Below the pieces are notes generated by a model. That model saw only the letters and a program-made list of their open reading frames with translations. It searched no databases and had not been told where the DNA came from. The position numbers and the translations under genes are program-made. From an uncultured Pelagibacteraceae bacterium (GTDB lineage Bacteria; Pseudomonadota; Alphaproteobacteria; Pelagibacterales; Pelagibacteraceae), in NCBI GenBank assembly GCA_902598485.1, contig CACKBU010000004.1:1-64000 (forward strand): a DNA stretch of 64,000 bases, written 5' to 3'. Shown here piece after piece: positions 32,394 to 41,556 of this stretch; position 1 is the first letter of the stretch, and each line of letters opens with the position of its first letter.

Positions 32394-35084
32394 TTATCCA
32401 GTATTTTTCATTGCAGCAGATATGCCTGCGATAGATGTCATTAAAGCGTCATCAAGAAATTTTTTATCTAATTTTTTGTATTTTTTATTTGATAATTTAT
32501 TCATTATATTTGCCTGTAAAATATTTAACATCTCTGTATAATTACTTCTAATAAACAGTGCTTTTCTAAATTTTTTTCTTTCTTGTATCACTTCCCTTGG
32601 AGTTATTTTATTATGCAATTTGACCAATGCATCAAATTGATATCTTAATTTTCTACCAATTCTCCTCAATGAAGCATCAGCCAAATTATTTTCGTATATA
32701 ACTGAGATTTCTGGATCAACCTTTGAAATTACCATATCTAAAATATCCATAGTCGAAATAAAATATGGCCAGTTCTTTTCCATATCCATCATAGTTTTTT
32801 TAAACTTTTTAATTGATCCATATCTCAAAGCCTCAGTTGTTCCTAACCAAGCTGGTAACATTAATCTAATTTGTGTCCAAGCAAATACCCAGGGTATCGC
32901 TCTTAGACCTTGGATGTTATCAACATTTTTTCTTTTTGTTGGTCTTGAACCTATAGCTAGCTTTCCTAGAGACTTGTGAGGTGTAACAGTTTTAAAGTAT
33001 CTGATAAAGTCTTCGCTTTGATTTAAATATTTCCTATAAGCAGATGTAGAAATTTCAGACATATTCTGAATTAAATCTCGCCAATTAGGTTTTGATTTTG
33101 GTGGTGGATTTAAAGAAGCATCCATAACCGCTCCGATATAACTACAAAGATTATATTCAGCTAAAGGTTTATATCCATATTTCTGTTGAATTACTTCACC
33201 CTGATCAGTAATTCTGATTTTCCCATTTACAGTTCCAGATGGTTGAGATTTTAATGTTGCTTGAATTGGTCCACCTCCTCTTCCTGGAGATCCTCCTCTT
33301 CCATGAAAAAATACTAAGTCAATTTTGTATTTTTTTGACAATGCTCTTAACTCTTCTTGAAGTTTGTATTGATGCCAACTTGCTGATAATTTTCCTGCAT
33401 CTTTACTTGAGTCTGAGTATCCAATCATTACTTCCTGTTTAGAATTAATCAATTTTCTAAACCAAGAAAGTTTGAATAAATTTTTCATAACATCTTTGGC
33501 TTTTATTAAATCATCTAAAGTTTCAAACAGTGGAACAACCCTTAATAAATTTTTAATTTTTGCTTGTTTTTGTAAAAAATATACAGACAAAATGTCAGAA
33601 GCATTAGATGTCATTGATATTACATATGCACCTAAACACTCATTTGGGGTAGATGAAATCACCTTAAAAGTATTCCACACCTCTCTATTTTCTTTATTTT
33701 GTATTTTTATTTTATCTACAAAAAATTTCTTATCTTTAATTGATTTATTCAATAATTTAATTTTATCTATCTCACTTAAATTAGAATATTTAATTTTACT
33801 TTTCTTTTTGAAAATTTCATTTAAGAGTTTTTCATGTCTATCAGCTTCTTGTCTGATATCTAATCTTGCAAGATTAATGCCAAAACACCTAACTCTCCTC
33901 ATTAAATCTAATAGATCTGCATTGGCAATATGATCTCCTTTATTTAGTTTTAATGAGTTTCTTACTTCTCTTAATGGAATAGTAATTTCATGTTTGTTTT
34001 GAATTAACTTTTTTTCATTTAAGTTTGAATTATTATTTAAATGGTTTTCAATTAATTGATGGGTTAGTCTTACTTTATCTCTTATTGGCCTTAAATACAC
34101 TCTATACGGTTCAAAACTATTTCCAGTCGCTTTTTTAATTTTTGCAGAACATTCTTCCATGGATAAATCTTGAATTAACTTAGTAAGTTCTTTTTCATAT
34201 AATTTTGCAGCTTGCCACCTAGAAAATAATATTACTTTCTTAGTTACTTCAGCTGTCACATTAGGATTTCCATCTCTATCACCGCCCATCCATGATCCAA
34301 ACTGAATAGGGTTAAAATCTCTTGGTAAATCTTTTTTTAAATTTTTTCTAAATATATCGTTTAGTCTTTTGTAAACTTTAGGAATTGTGTCCCACAAACT
34401 ATCCTCAATAACGGCCAAACCCCATCTAGCCTCATCTAATGGAGAGGGCTTAGTTCGTTTTAACTCATCGGTTTTCCATATAATTGCTATTTCTGAATAT
34501 AATTGTCTATCTAGCTCGATAATCTTTGATGGATATTTTTTATATAGATGTCTCTGCTCCATAATATAAATCAAATTTGCATATTTTTGTATTAAAGTTC
34601 TTCTTTTTACCTCTGTTGGATGAGCAGTAAGAACAATCCCAATATCAAGTTTTTTTGCCTGCTCATAAATATTTTTGTCAGAAATTTTTTTGTTTTTAAA
34701 TAAGCCCTCAATTATATCTTCTATAAATAAATTTTGATTTTTACTTTTAAAATATGGATTTTCGTACTCATTTAACTTTCTTGATGCATCAAGGGACTCT
34801 ACTAGATTCAGTAAATTTAAAATGTGTGAAAATGCTCTACTTAATTTAAATGTGTTCTCCGGAGTTAGTTTTTTAACTTCTTTTGAAATTCTTGATAGTA
34901 CTTTTCTTTTATTTTTATCAGAGAGAGTATTTTTTGATAGCACTCTAAATTTTTCGACAATTTTAAAAAATGTTAGACCTTCTTGATCTTTAATAACTCT
35001 ACCTAGAAAAGTACCTAATAATCTAAAATCCTCTCTTAAAAGCTTAGTAGGTATTCTCTCATAGTAAAGATCTCTTTTCTTCAT
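32394..35084 (-). CDS. ppc: Phosphoenolpyruvate carboxylase
   Basis: The 896-residue enzyme has all core motifs: LTAHPTEVKRRT near residue 153 (catalytic His), GSWMGGDRDGNP near 268, VMIGYSDSSKDAGK near 545, FFHGRGGSPGRGGGP near 590 and the C-terminal GISAAMKNTG. It fixes bicarbonate onto PEP to make oxaloacetate. Length is close to the usual 880-930. Its start overlaps the end of the lactonase gene by 26 bp, so it is probably in the same transcript as the sugar-acid genes, or has a promoter inside them. There is no clear Shine-Dalgarno sequence. Confidence 0.97.
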   Translation of the reverse strand: MKKRDLYYERIPTKLLREDFRLLGTFLGRVIKDQEGLTFFKIVEKFRVLSKNTLSDKNKRKVLSRISKEVKKLTPENTFKLSRAFSHILNLLNLVESLDASRKLNEYENPYFKSKNQNLFIEDIIEGLFKNKKISDKNIYEQAKKLDIGIVLTAHPTEVKRRTLIQKYANLIYIMEQRHLYKKYPSKIIELDRQLYSEIAIIWKTDELKRTKPSPLDEARWGLAVIEDSLWDTIPKVYKRLNDIFRKNLKKDLPRDFNPIQFGSWMGGDRDGNPNVTAEVTKKVILFSRWQAAKLYEKELTKLIQDLSMEECSAKIKKATGNSFEPYRVYLRPIRDKVRLTHQLIENHLNNNSNLNEKKLIQNKHEITIPLREVRNSLKLNKGDHIANADLLDLMRRVRCFGINLARLDIRQEADRHEKLLNEIFKKKSKIKYSNLSEIDKIKLLNKSIKDKKFFVDKIKIQNKENREVWNTFKVISSTPNECLGAYVISMTSNASDILSVYFLQKQAKIKNLLRVVPLFETLDDLIKAKDVMKNLFKLSWFRKLINSKQEVMIGYSDSSKDAGKLSASWHQYKLQEELRALSKKYKIDLVFFHGRGGSPGRGGGPIQATLKSQPSGTVNGKIRITDQGEVIQQKYGYKPLAEYNLCSYIGAVMDASLNPPPKSKPNWRDLIQNMSEISTSAYRKYLNQSEDFIRYFKTVTPHKSLGKLAIGSRPTKRKNVDNIQGLRAIPWVFAWTQIRLMLPAWLGTTEALRYGSIKKFKKTMMDMEKNWPYFISTMDILDMVISKVDPEISVIYENNLADASLRRIGRKLRYQFDALVKLHNKITPREVIQERKKFRKALFIRSNYTEMLNILQANIMNKLSNKKYKKLDKKFLDDALMTSIAGISAAMKNTG

Positions 35085-35970
35085 TATTTATAACAAATTT
35101 TTTTTGTAAAATTCCTTTTACATTTGTTTTTACACTAAAAAAGAACCCAGAATATCTAAATTTTTGCAAATCTGCTTTGTTCATGCCTTTAGTTGCTGTT
35201 GAAACATAAAGTTCTTTTGTATTTTTACCTCCAAATGCACAATTAGTTATATTTTTTGCAGGAAACTGAATTCTATGAATTAATTTTGCTTTTTTATTAA
35301 AAACAGAAATACAAGCACCATGGAAATGAGCTACCCATAAATTTTTATTTTTATCTAATGTCATTCCATCTGGCGAACCTTCATCAGAAGATAATTTTTT
35401 AAATATTTTTTTGCTAACTATTTTATTCTTTTTATTTATTTTAATTTTATAGATAGTTTTTTTTGGACTATCTGTATGATAAAAATTATATTGATCAATA
35501 AAAGCTGGTCCATTAGTAATTCTATAATTTTTATCAACTTTTATTAATTTAAGATTTTTATCTAATTTATACAAAGAACCTTTTTCAATTTTTCTTTCCA
35601 AGTTGTCCATGGTGCCAAACCAAAGATTTCCAGCAGGATCTGTTTTACCATCATTAATTCTATTTAGTTTCAAGTTTGGTTCTATCTTTATTGACTTTAA
35701 AATTTTTTTTGATTTTAAATTTTGAATTCTCAATTCTCCCTGGAGACCTAAAATAAAAATATAATCTTTGATATGAGCAATAAAGCCAATTTCTTTATTT
35801 ACTTTAAAGATTTTCTTTTTTTTATTTTTAATATTAAAAGAGCAAATTTTCTTTTTTTTAATATCTACAAAATAAATTGAGTTATGTTCTTCAACCCATA
35901 ATGTTCCCTCACCTAAGGTACATCTTAATTTCCAAAGAGGTTTTGCTTCTGATGTTTTTATTTTATTCAT
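35059..35970 (-). CDS. SMP-30/gluconolactonase family sugar lactonase
   Basis: The 303-residue protein follows the SMP-30 beta-propeller pattern: CTLGEGTLWVEEHNSIYFVD near residue 17, RINDGKTDPAGNLWFGTMD near 105 with the metal-binding Asn and Asp, and SPDGMTLDKNKNLWVAHF near 200. Such enzymes open sugar-acid lactones. It overlaps the enolase-superfamily dehydratase gene by 8 bp and the ppc start by 26 bp. It probably supplies the sugar acid for the downstream dehydratase. Confidence 0.87.
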   Translation of the reverse strand: MNKIKTSEAKPLWKLRCTLGEGTLWVEEHNSIYFVDIKKKKICSFNIKNKKKKIFKVNKEIGFIAHIKDYIFILGLQGELRIQNLKSKKILKSIKIEPNLKLNRINDGKTDPAGNLWFGTMDNLERKIEKGSLYKLDKNLKLIKVDKNYRITNGPAFIDQYNFYHTDSPKKTIYKIKINKKNKIVSKKIFKKLSSDEGSPDGMTLDKNKNLWVAHFHGACISVFNKKAKLIHRIQFPAKNITNCAFGGKNTKELYVSTATKGMNKADLQKFRYSGFFFSVKTNVKGILQKKFVINNEEKRSLL

Positions 35971-37135
35971 TTACTTCAAACTCTTTAATGAAGTCTTCAT
36001 TTGGGTTTATACCAATACCTATATTGTCTGTTACTGATGCATAACCGTTATTGTTTTTAACTTGGTCTAAAATAGAAAATTCTTCTTTTGGCAAATCTGT
36101 GATAAAAATATTTTTTTCTGTTGTATCAAATTCAAGCATTGATTTTGATGGAAATAGTCCCCCTGGCATATCTGGTTGTGCTGTCAACAAATGAAGGTTG
36201 ACCGCAATACTAACTGCAGAACCCCAAACATGATTAATAACTGGTATAAAATTTGCTTGCGCTAATGCTGCAACTTTTAAATACTCCGTAATTCCCCCAA
36301 GTCCACAAACCTCTGGTTGAGCTATATCAATACATTTGTTTGATATCAATTTATTCCAGCCATATTTGGTAAATTCAGCTTCTCCTCCTGCAATGCTAGT
36401 AGAGATTTTTTGTTTTAATTCTCGGTAACCCTCATAATCTTCAGGTGCCACAGGTTCCTCAAACCAATAAATATCTAGTTCATCTAAACCTTTTCCAACA
36501 TAGAGAGCATCTTTCAAATTATAAGCGTGGTTGGCATCAACCATTAATTTAAAATCTTTTCCAACAGAGTCTCTTACAGCTTGAATTAACTTTAAATCTT
36601 CTTTTGGACCTAATCCAACTTTCATTTTCATAGCTTTAAAATTTTTTGATTTTATTTGCTTAGACTCTTCTTTGAACAAGGTGATCAATTCATCAACTGT
36701 TTTTTTTTGTAACATCATTCCATATCCATATACTGGAACTTCATTATTACATTTACCACCTACAAGTTGATAAAGAGGGGAGTTTGTTTTCTTTCCAAGA
36801 ATATCCCATAAAGCAATATCTACACCTGATAATGCTTGAATTGGCATACCTTTTTGACCACTATCTCTTAAAAGATTGTATACTTTTTGCCAGATATATT
36901 CTTTATTTAAAGGGTCTTCACCAATTAATAAAGGCTGTATAACCTTTTCAACAATAAACTTGTTTGCTAAAGCTATATTTCCAGGACCAAAACATTCACC
37001 CCAACCCGTTATTCCTTCGTCTGTTTGAACTTCAACAAGATGAGCTGTACGATGTTTATAATACTGTTGTGAGTAACCAAGCTCTTTTTCTAACTCATAT
37101 CTAAGTACATGACTTTTTATAGAAGTTATTTTCAC
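35963..37135 (-). CDS. Enolase-superfamily sugar-acid dehydratase (MR/MLE type)
   Basis: The 390-residue protein has the N-terminal capping domain (EVQTDEGITGWGECFGPGN near residue 35) and the barrel with the KxK motif MKMKVGLGP near 170, metal ligands in LMVDANHAYN near 197, WFEEPVAPEDYEG near 223 and GGEAEFTKYGW near 250, and His in PVINHVWGS near 303. These are MR-type dehydratases acting on galactarate, fuconate, rhamnonate or related acids. It is followed by FAH-family hydrolase and SDR genes, a set known from the L-fuconate/L-rhamnonate diketo-hydrolase route. Exact substrate is unknown. Confidence 0.88.
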   Translation of the reverse strand: MKITSIKSHVLRYELEKELGYSQQYYKHRTAHLVEVQTDEGITGWGECFGPGNIALANKFIVEKVIQPLLIGEDPLNKEYIWQKVYNLLRDSGQKGMPIQALSGVDIALWDILGKKTNSPLYQLVGGKCNNEVPVYGYGMMLQKKTVDELITLFKEESKQIKSKNFKAMKMKVGLGPKEDLKLIQAVRDSVGKDFKLMVDANHAYNLKDALYVGKGLDELDIYWFEEPVAPEDYEGYRELKQKISTSIAGGEAEFTKYGWNKLISNKCIDIAQPEVCGLGGITEYLKVAALAQANFIPVINHVWGSAVSIAVNLHLLTAQPDMPGGLFPSKSMLEFDTTEKNIFITDLPKEEFSILDQVKNNNGYASVTDNIGIGINPNEDFIKEFEVNE

Positions 37136-37141
37136 AATTAA

Positions 37142-37984
37142 TTATATAGCAACTACCTTGGAGTTTTGCTCTCCTAGATTTTCTATTGATAATTTCATTG
37201 TATCACCCACTTTTAAAAATTGCTGAGGTTTCATTCCCATACCAACTCCTGGAGGTGTTCCAGTTGTAATTATATCACCTGCTTGAAGAGACATATATTT
37301 ACTTAAATAAGAAACAATAACATCAACATTAAATATCATTGTACTTGTATTACCTGTTTGCATTCTTTTTCCATTAACATCTAAACTCATCTTTAAATTG
37401 TTAACGTCTGCAATCTCATCTTTAGTAACAAAGTAAGGTCCGATTGGTCCATAAGTATCGTGGGATTTTCCTTTAACCCATTGACCCATTTTTTCAATTT
37501 GCCATTCCCTTTCACTCACATCATTAACCAAACAATAACCTAATATATGATCTTGAGCTTGGCTTTCAGAAATATGTTTTGTTTCTTTTCCTATAATAAT
37601 CCCAAGTTCAACTTCCCAGTCTAATTTTTTAGATCCTGAAACTATTTCAACGTCATCATTAGGTCCAACTATACAACTAGTAGCTTTCATAAAAACTATT
37701 GGTTCAGAAGGAACATCAGCTCCAGTTTCAGCAGCATGATCAGAATAATTTAATCCAATTGCAACAAACTTTCCTGGCTTAGTGATACAAGATCCAATAC
37801 GATCACTTGCTGATAATTCTGGTAAAGAAGTTAAATCAGCACTTTGTAATTTAGAAATAGTTTCAAAATTTAAATGATCAGGATTTAAATCTTTAACATG
37901 AGAACTTATGTCTCTGATTTTGCCATCTTTATCTAAAACAGCTGGCTTTTCGCTTCCTTTTTGTCCTACTCTTAATAATTTCAT
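37142..37984 (-). CDS. Fumarylacetoacetate hydrolase family protein
   Basis: The 280-residue protein has IGLNYSDHAAETG near residue 77, the metal site in WEVELGIIIGK (E, D) near 128, ILGYCLVNDVSEREWQ near 153 and GDIITTGTPPGVGMG near 240. In the L-fucose/L-rhamnose oxidative route this family (LRA6-like) splits 2,4-diketo-3-deoxy sugar acids into pyruvate plus lactate or glycolate. Its neighbours are the sugar-acid dehydratase and an SDR that could make the diketo acid. No KDPG-type aldolase is present, which fits hydrolytic cleavage. Confidence 0.87.
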   Translation of the reverse strand: MKLLRVGQKGSEKPAVLDKDGKIRDISSHVKDLNPDHLNFETISKLQSADLTSLPELSASDRIGSCITKPGKFVAIGLNYSDHAAETGADVPSEPIVFMKATSCIVGPNDDVEIVSGSKKLDWEVELGIIIGKETKHISESQAQDHILGYCLVNDVSEREWQIEKMGQWVKGKSHDTYGPIGPYFVTKDEIADVNNLKMSLDVNGKRMQTGNTSTMIFNVDVIVSYLSKYMSLQAGDIITTGTPPGVGMGMKPQQFLKVGDTMKLSIENLGEQNSKVVAI

Positions 37985-38005
37985 ATTTATCCTTTTGTTG
38001 TTTAA

Positions 38006-38749
38006 TTATATTGAAATTCCACCATCGACATGAATTGTACTTCCTGTTGTAAATGTTGAATCATCGCTAGCTAAATAAACAGCCACAGCTGCTATTTCTT
38101 CTGCCGTACCTAATCTCCCCATAGGTTGTCTTGCTATAAAATCTTTTTTTGCTTGAACGGGATCTGGGCTTTGATTTACCCTATCTTGCCAAGAAGGTGA
38201 ATAAACTGTGCCTGGCGCAATTGAATTACATCTAATATTCTGTTTAACAAAATCTGCAGCAATCGCTTTTGTTAAACCAATTACCGCACCCTTTGTTGTT
38301 CCGTAAACAAATCTATTTGGAAAACCTTTAAAGCTAGATGCGCATGAAGATATATTAATAATACTTCCACCATTTTGTTTTATCATTAAAGGTAAAATAG
38401 CTTTACACATAAAGTACATTGACTTGACGTTTACATTAGAAGAAAAATCCCAATCTTTTTCATCACATTCTAATATTGTTCCATGATGAACAAATCCAAC
38501 AGCATTAAATAAAACATCAACTTTATCTAAAGTTTTAGTAAATTCTAAAATTGCGTTGTTGTCTGTTGAGTCTAACTTTTGCACTTCAATATCAGGATAT
38601 TCTTTGTTTAAATCGGCTAAAGTTTTATCATTTAAATCAGTAGCAATTACATGAGCGCCCTCTTTATGAAATGCTATAGCTGTTGCTTTTCCAATTCCTT
38701 GTCCTGCTGCTGTTACGAGAATTTTTTTACCTTCTAATCTTGCGCTCAT
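38006..38749 (-). CDS. Short-chain dehydrogenase, probable 2-keto-3-deoxy-sugar-acid dehydrogenase
   Basis: The 247-residue SDR has TAAGQGIGKATA near residue 13, NAVGFVHHG near 85, catalytic SCASSFKGFPNRFVYGTTKG near 137 (S, Y, K) and the C-terminal TTGSTIHVDGGIS. It resembles 2-keto-3-deoxy-L-fuconate dehydrogenase and sits between FAH hydrolase and HIBADH-like genes. It overlaps the next upstream gene by 4 bp. Confidence 0.87.
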   Translation of the reverse strand: MSARLEGKKILVTAAGQGIGKATAIAFHKEGAHVIATDLNDKTLADLNKEYPDIEVQKLDSTDNNAILEFTKTLDKVDVLFNAVGFVHHGTILECDEKDWDFSSNVNVKSMYFMCKAILPLMIKQNGGSIINISSCASSFKGFPNRFVYGTTKGAVIGLTKAIAADFVKQNIRCNSIAPGTVYSPSWQDRVNQSPDPVQAKKDFIARQPMGRLGTAEEIAAVAVYLASDDSTFTTGSTIHVDGGISI

Positions 38750-39615
38750 TTTTTATTTATCCTTTCGATTTCATTGTAAAGTGAACTATGATCAGTGTTT
38801 CCATGACCATTATCGACAAGGGTTTTATACATTTCTTTCACTAAATTTGAAATAGGTAAATGTGTATTATATGAGTTTGCACACTCTAAAATGTTATTCA
38901 TATCTTTTAAATGAGTAAAAGTTTTACCTTTTGGAGTAAAATCTTTATCTATCATTCTTTTTCCATGAGTTTGTAAAATTTTACTATCCGCCCAACCTCC
39001 AGAAAGAGCTTTAATTAATTTTACTGGGTCAGCTCCAGCTTTTTCGCATAAAGTTATTGCCTCCGCAACCGCTCCTATGGTAACCCCTACCACAATTTGA
39101 TTTGCTAACTTTGAAACTTGTCCACTACCAATTGGTCCAACTAAAGTTGGATTTCCCATAGCTTTTAAAATATTTATAGAATTATCAAAGACTCTTTGTT
39201 CTCCTCCAACCATTATAGCTAATGAAGCTTCCTCAGCTCCAATTGTTCCTCCTGAAACCGGTGCATCTAAATAATTTACATTTTTTGATTTTAGACTATT
39301 TCCATATTTTGTTGCTGTCGTTGGTTTAACCGAACTCATATCAATAACAGTCGATCCAGGTTTTAAATTTTCTAATAAATCTGAATCACTCATTATTGCA
39401 TCAACAGCGCTATCATCTGTTAACATTGTAATAATAAAGTCATTATCTTCAACAACTTCACCTAATGTTTTTGATATTTCAGCGCCAAACTCTTTCAAAG
39501 GTTCTGTTTTATTTATCGAACGGTTGAAGACTTTTAATTTAAAACCTGATTTTAATAAATTTTTAGCCATTGGCAGGCCCATAAGACCTGTTCCAATAAA
39601 GCCTATTTTCATCAT
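38746..39615 (-). CDS. 3-hydroxyisobutyrate-dehydrogenase-like / tartronate-semialdehyde reductase family
   Basis: The 289-residue protein has the Rossmann motif GFIGTGLMGLPMAKNLLKSG, the SSVKPTTATKYG loop near 101, LDAPVSGGTIGAEEASLAIMVGG near 122 and KLANQIVVGVTIGAVAEA near 170 with the catalytic lysine. The family reduces or oxidises 3-carbon hydroxyacids such as 2-hydroxy-3-oxopropionate, a product of galactarate/glucarate breakdown. It overlaps the DctM gene by 4 bp. A second homologue lies at 47895. Confidence 0.9.
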   Translation of the reverse strand: MMKIGFIGTGLMGLPMAKNLLKSGFKLKVFNRSINKTEPLKEFGAEISKTLGEVVEDNDFIITMLTDDSAVDAIMSDSDLLENLKPGSTVIDMSSVKPTTATKYGNSLKSKNVNYLDAPVSGGTIGAEEASLAIMVGGEQRVFDNSINILKAMGNPTLVGPIGSGQVSKLANQIVVGVTIGAVAEAITLCEKAGADPVKLIKALSGGWADSKILQTHGKRMIDKDFTPKGKTFTHLKDMNNILECANSYNTHLPISNLVKEMYKTLVDNGHGNTDHSSLYNEIERINKK

Positions 39616-40928
39616 GGTTTCGGTTTAAACTCGTGGAAATTTTGTGTCATCGCTTCTGGGAAAAACATAACACATGCTAACACAATTAATTGAATTACTA
39701 TAAATGGAGCAAAACCTCTAAATATATCTGTTAATGAAATGTGTGGAGGTGCAACGGACTTTAAATAAAACGCGGCGGGTCCAAATGGTGGACTTAAAAA
39801 TGAAACTTGCATGTTTACACAAAATAATATTCCAAACCAAATTGGATCAAAACCAAGAGCAATAACTATTGGTAAAAATACCGGCATTGCTAACAATACA
39901 ATTCCAACCCAATCCATAAATGCTCCCATAATTAAAAACATAATCTGCATCATGAAAATTAAGTACATTGGTTTTAAATCATAGGCCAAAATAGTTTCTG
40001 CTACATATTTTGGACCTCCTGCAAGAGAATAAGCGCCTGCTAAAACTGTGGCACCAAAAGTAATAGTTAAAATAGTTCCTGATGCTTTGAAAGTTCTTGT
40101 TAATGCATCTTTAAATAAAAACCACGTAAGTTCTTTTCTTGCAAAAATTATAATCAATGTAGCAACTACTCCCATACCAGCTGCTTCAGTAATTCCTGTC
40201 ATTCCAGAATAAATTGAACCTAATACAATTATTACAATACCAATAGGTGGTAAAAGACCGGGAAGGTATGACATTTTTTCTTTTAAAGTTAAAGCTGGTT
40301 CATCACTCAAAGGTGCTAAATGTGGCTGTAATCTTGTTCGAATTAAAATATATGTAATAATTAAACCTGAAATCATTAAACCAGGAACAATGGCTTCTTG
40401 GAATAACATCGTAATAGAAGTCTCTGTTGTTAATCCATAAATAATTAAAACAATTGAAGGTGGTATCATTGTTCCCAAAGATCCTGATGCACAAATAATA
40501 CCGATCGACATATCCTGATCGTATTTTAATCTCAACATTTGAGGTAGTGCTATCAAGCCTAATAAAACTATTTCTCCACCAATAATTCCACTCATCGCGG
40601 CCATAATTGTTGCCATGATGGCAGTAACGACTCCTACTCCACCTCTAGTCTTTCTTAACCACGCATTTAAAGCGTCATAAAGATCTCTTGCGATATTCGA
40701 ACGTTCGAGCAAGGAGGCCATAAATATAAATAATGGAACAGATAAAAAGGAATAAGTGACAACAAGAGAATAGTATCTTGAAAGTAATATGCCTAATGCA
40801 TGTTCACCAATGTATAAAAATACTAGTACTGCACCCATAAAACCAGATGCAAAACCCATTGGAACACCTATAGATATAAGTAATAACAATCCAACTATAA
40901 GTATTATTGAAAGTGATCCAATATCCAT
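39612..40928 (-). CDS. dctM: TRAP transporter large membrane subunit
   Basis: The 438-residue protein is highly hydrophobic, with around twelve helices, and carries DctM-family features: IGVPMGFASGFMGAVL near residue 21, PLFIFMASLLERSNIA near 62, a GIICASGSLGTMIPPSIVLI segment near 142 and QVSFLSPPFGPAAFYLK near 382. It is the ion-coupled channel of the TRAP importer with DctP (41557) and DctQ (40930). Uptake of a sugar acid or related organic acid is inferred from the surrounding enzymes. Confidence 0.95.
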   Translation of the reverse strand: MDIGSLSIILIVGLLLLISIGVPMGFASGFMGAVLVFLYIGEHALGILLSRYYSLVVTYSFLSVPLFIFMASLLERSNIARDLYDALNAWLRKTRGGVGVVTAIMATIMAAMSGIIGGEIVLLGLIALPQMLRLKYDQDMSIGIICASGSLGTMIPPSIVLIIYGLTTETSITMLFQEAIVPGLMISGLIITYILIRTRLQPHLAPLSDEPALTLKEKMSYLPGLLPPIGIVIIVLGSIYSGMTGITEAAGMGVVATLIIIFARKELTWFLFKDALTRTFKASGTILTITFGATVLAGAYSLAGGPKYVAETILAYDLKPMYLIFMMQIMFLIMGAFMDWVGIVLLAMPVFLPIVIALGFDPIWFGILFCVNMQVSFLSPPFGPAAFYLKSVAPPHISLTDIFRGFAPFIVIQLIVLACVMFFPEAMTQNFHEFKPKP

Positions 40929-40929
40929 A

Positions 40930-41499
40930 TTATTTTAATTCTTTAGAAGGGTCGTATTGTTTTTCCTTAGGATTTCTCCAATCAATAATTAAATTATTTA
41001 CAGATTGAACAGCAATAAGAAAAACACATAAAAGTGTTAGAGGCTTCATGGTAGCAGGAATTGGTGGATCCCAATAAGTTGCAAATCTCTCCCAATTTAT
41101 AAATGATCTGTATGCATCTTCCATACCCCCATAAATTACAGCTGTTGCAAAAAGAACAATAATTATAGTACTGATTAGATCAAAAATTCTCTGTGTTGGT
41201 CTACTAACCCAATCATACAACAATACTATTCTAATATGGCTTCTTAATCTTGTTGCATATATACCGCCAACTAAATAACAAACACCGGCAAGCCAGAGAC
41301 AAAGTTCGTTTGCCCACAAAGTTGGTTTAAACAATACATATCTCATAAAAATTTCATACATCATCACAATTACAATTACAGGAATTAAATATTTAATTGT
41401 GTGACTTAAAAATAAGGAAACTCTATCAATCCAATTTATTGGAAAATCATCTTTACTCGCAACTTTTTCATTTTGTTCTTGTAATTCTTTATCGATCAT
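40930..41499 (-). CDS. dctQ: TRAP transporter small membrane subunit
   Basis: The 189-residue protein has four hydrophobic segments and the DctQ features: MYEIFMRYVLFKPTLWANEL near residue 44 and a following LWLAGVCYLVGGIYATRLRSHIR with the conserved H-I-R. It lies 1 bp upstream of dctM. A hairpin separates it from dctP, and no Shine-Dalgarno sequence is seen before its ATG, which fits low expression relative to the binding protein. Confidence 0.92.
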   Translation of the reverse strand: MIDKELQEQNEKVASKDDFPINWIDRVSLFLSHTIKYLIPVIVIVMMYEIFMRYVLFKPTLWANELCLWLAGVCYLVGGIYATRLRSHIRIVLLYDWVSRPTQRIFDLISTIIIVLFATAVIYGGMEDAYRSFINWERFATYWDPPIPATMKPLTLLCVFLIAVQSVNNLIIDWRNPKEKQYDPSKELK

Positions 41500-41521
41500 T
41501 GAGTAAAAATTTAAATAATTC

Positions 41522-41543
41522 GAAGGGCCTTTGCAGGCCCTTC
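41522..41543. terminator. Hairpin between dctP and dctQ
   Basis: GAAGGGCC-tttgca-GGCCCTTC is a perfect 8-bp GC-rich stem. On the plus strand it is followed by AAGATTTTTTTT; on the minus strand, in the direction of the operon, the run after it is weaker (GAATTATTT). It sits 13 bp past the dctP stop. It likely trims or stabilises the dctP message. Confidence 0.65.
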
Positions 41544-41556
41544 AAGATTTTTTTTA

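Noticed and set aside
33472-33933. Plus-strand 153-aa ORF
   Set aside because: Antisense to ppc, whose protein motifs are unambiguous; its composition is that of a complement reading.
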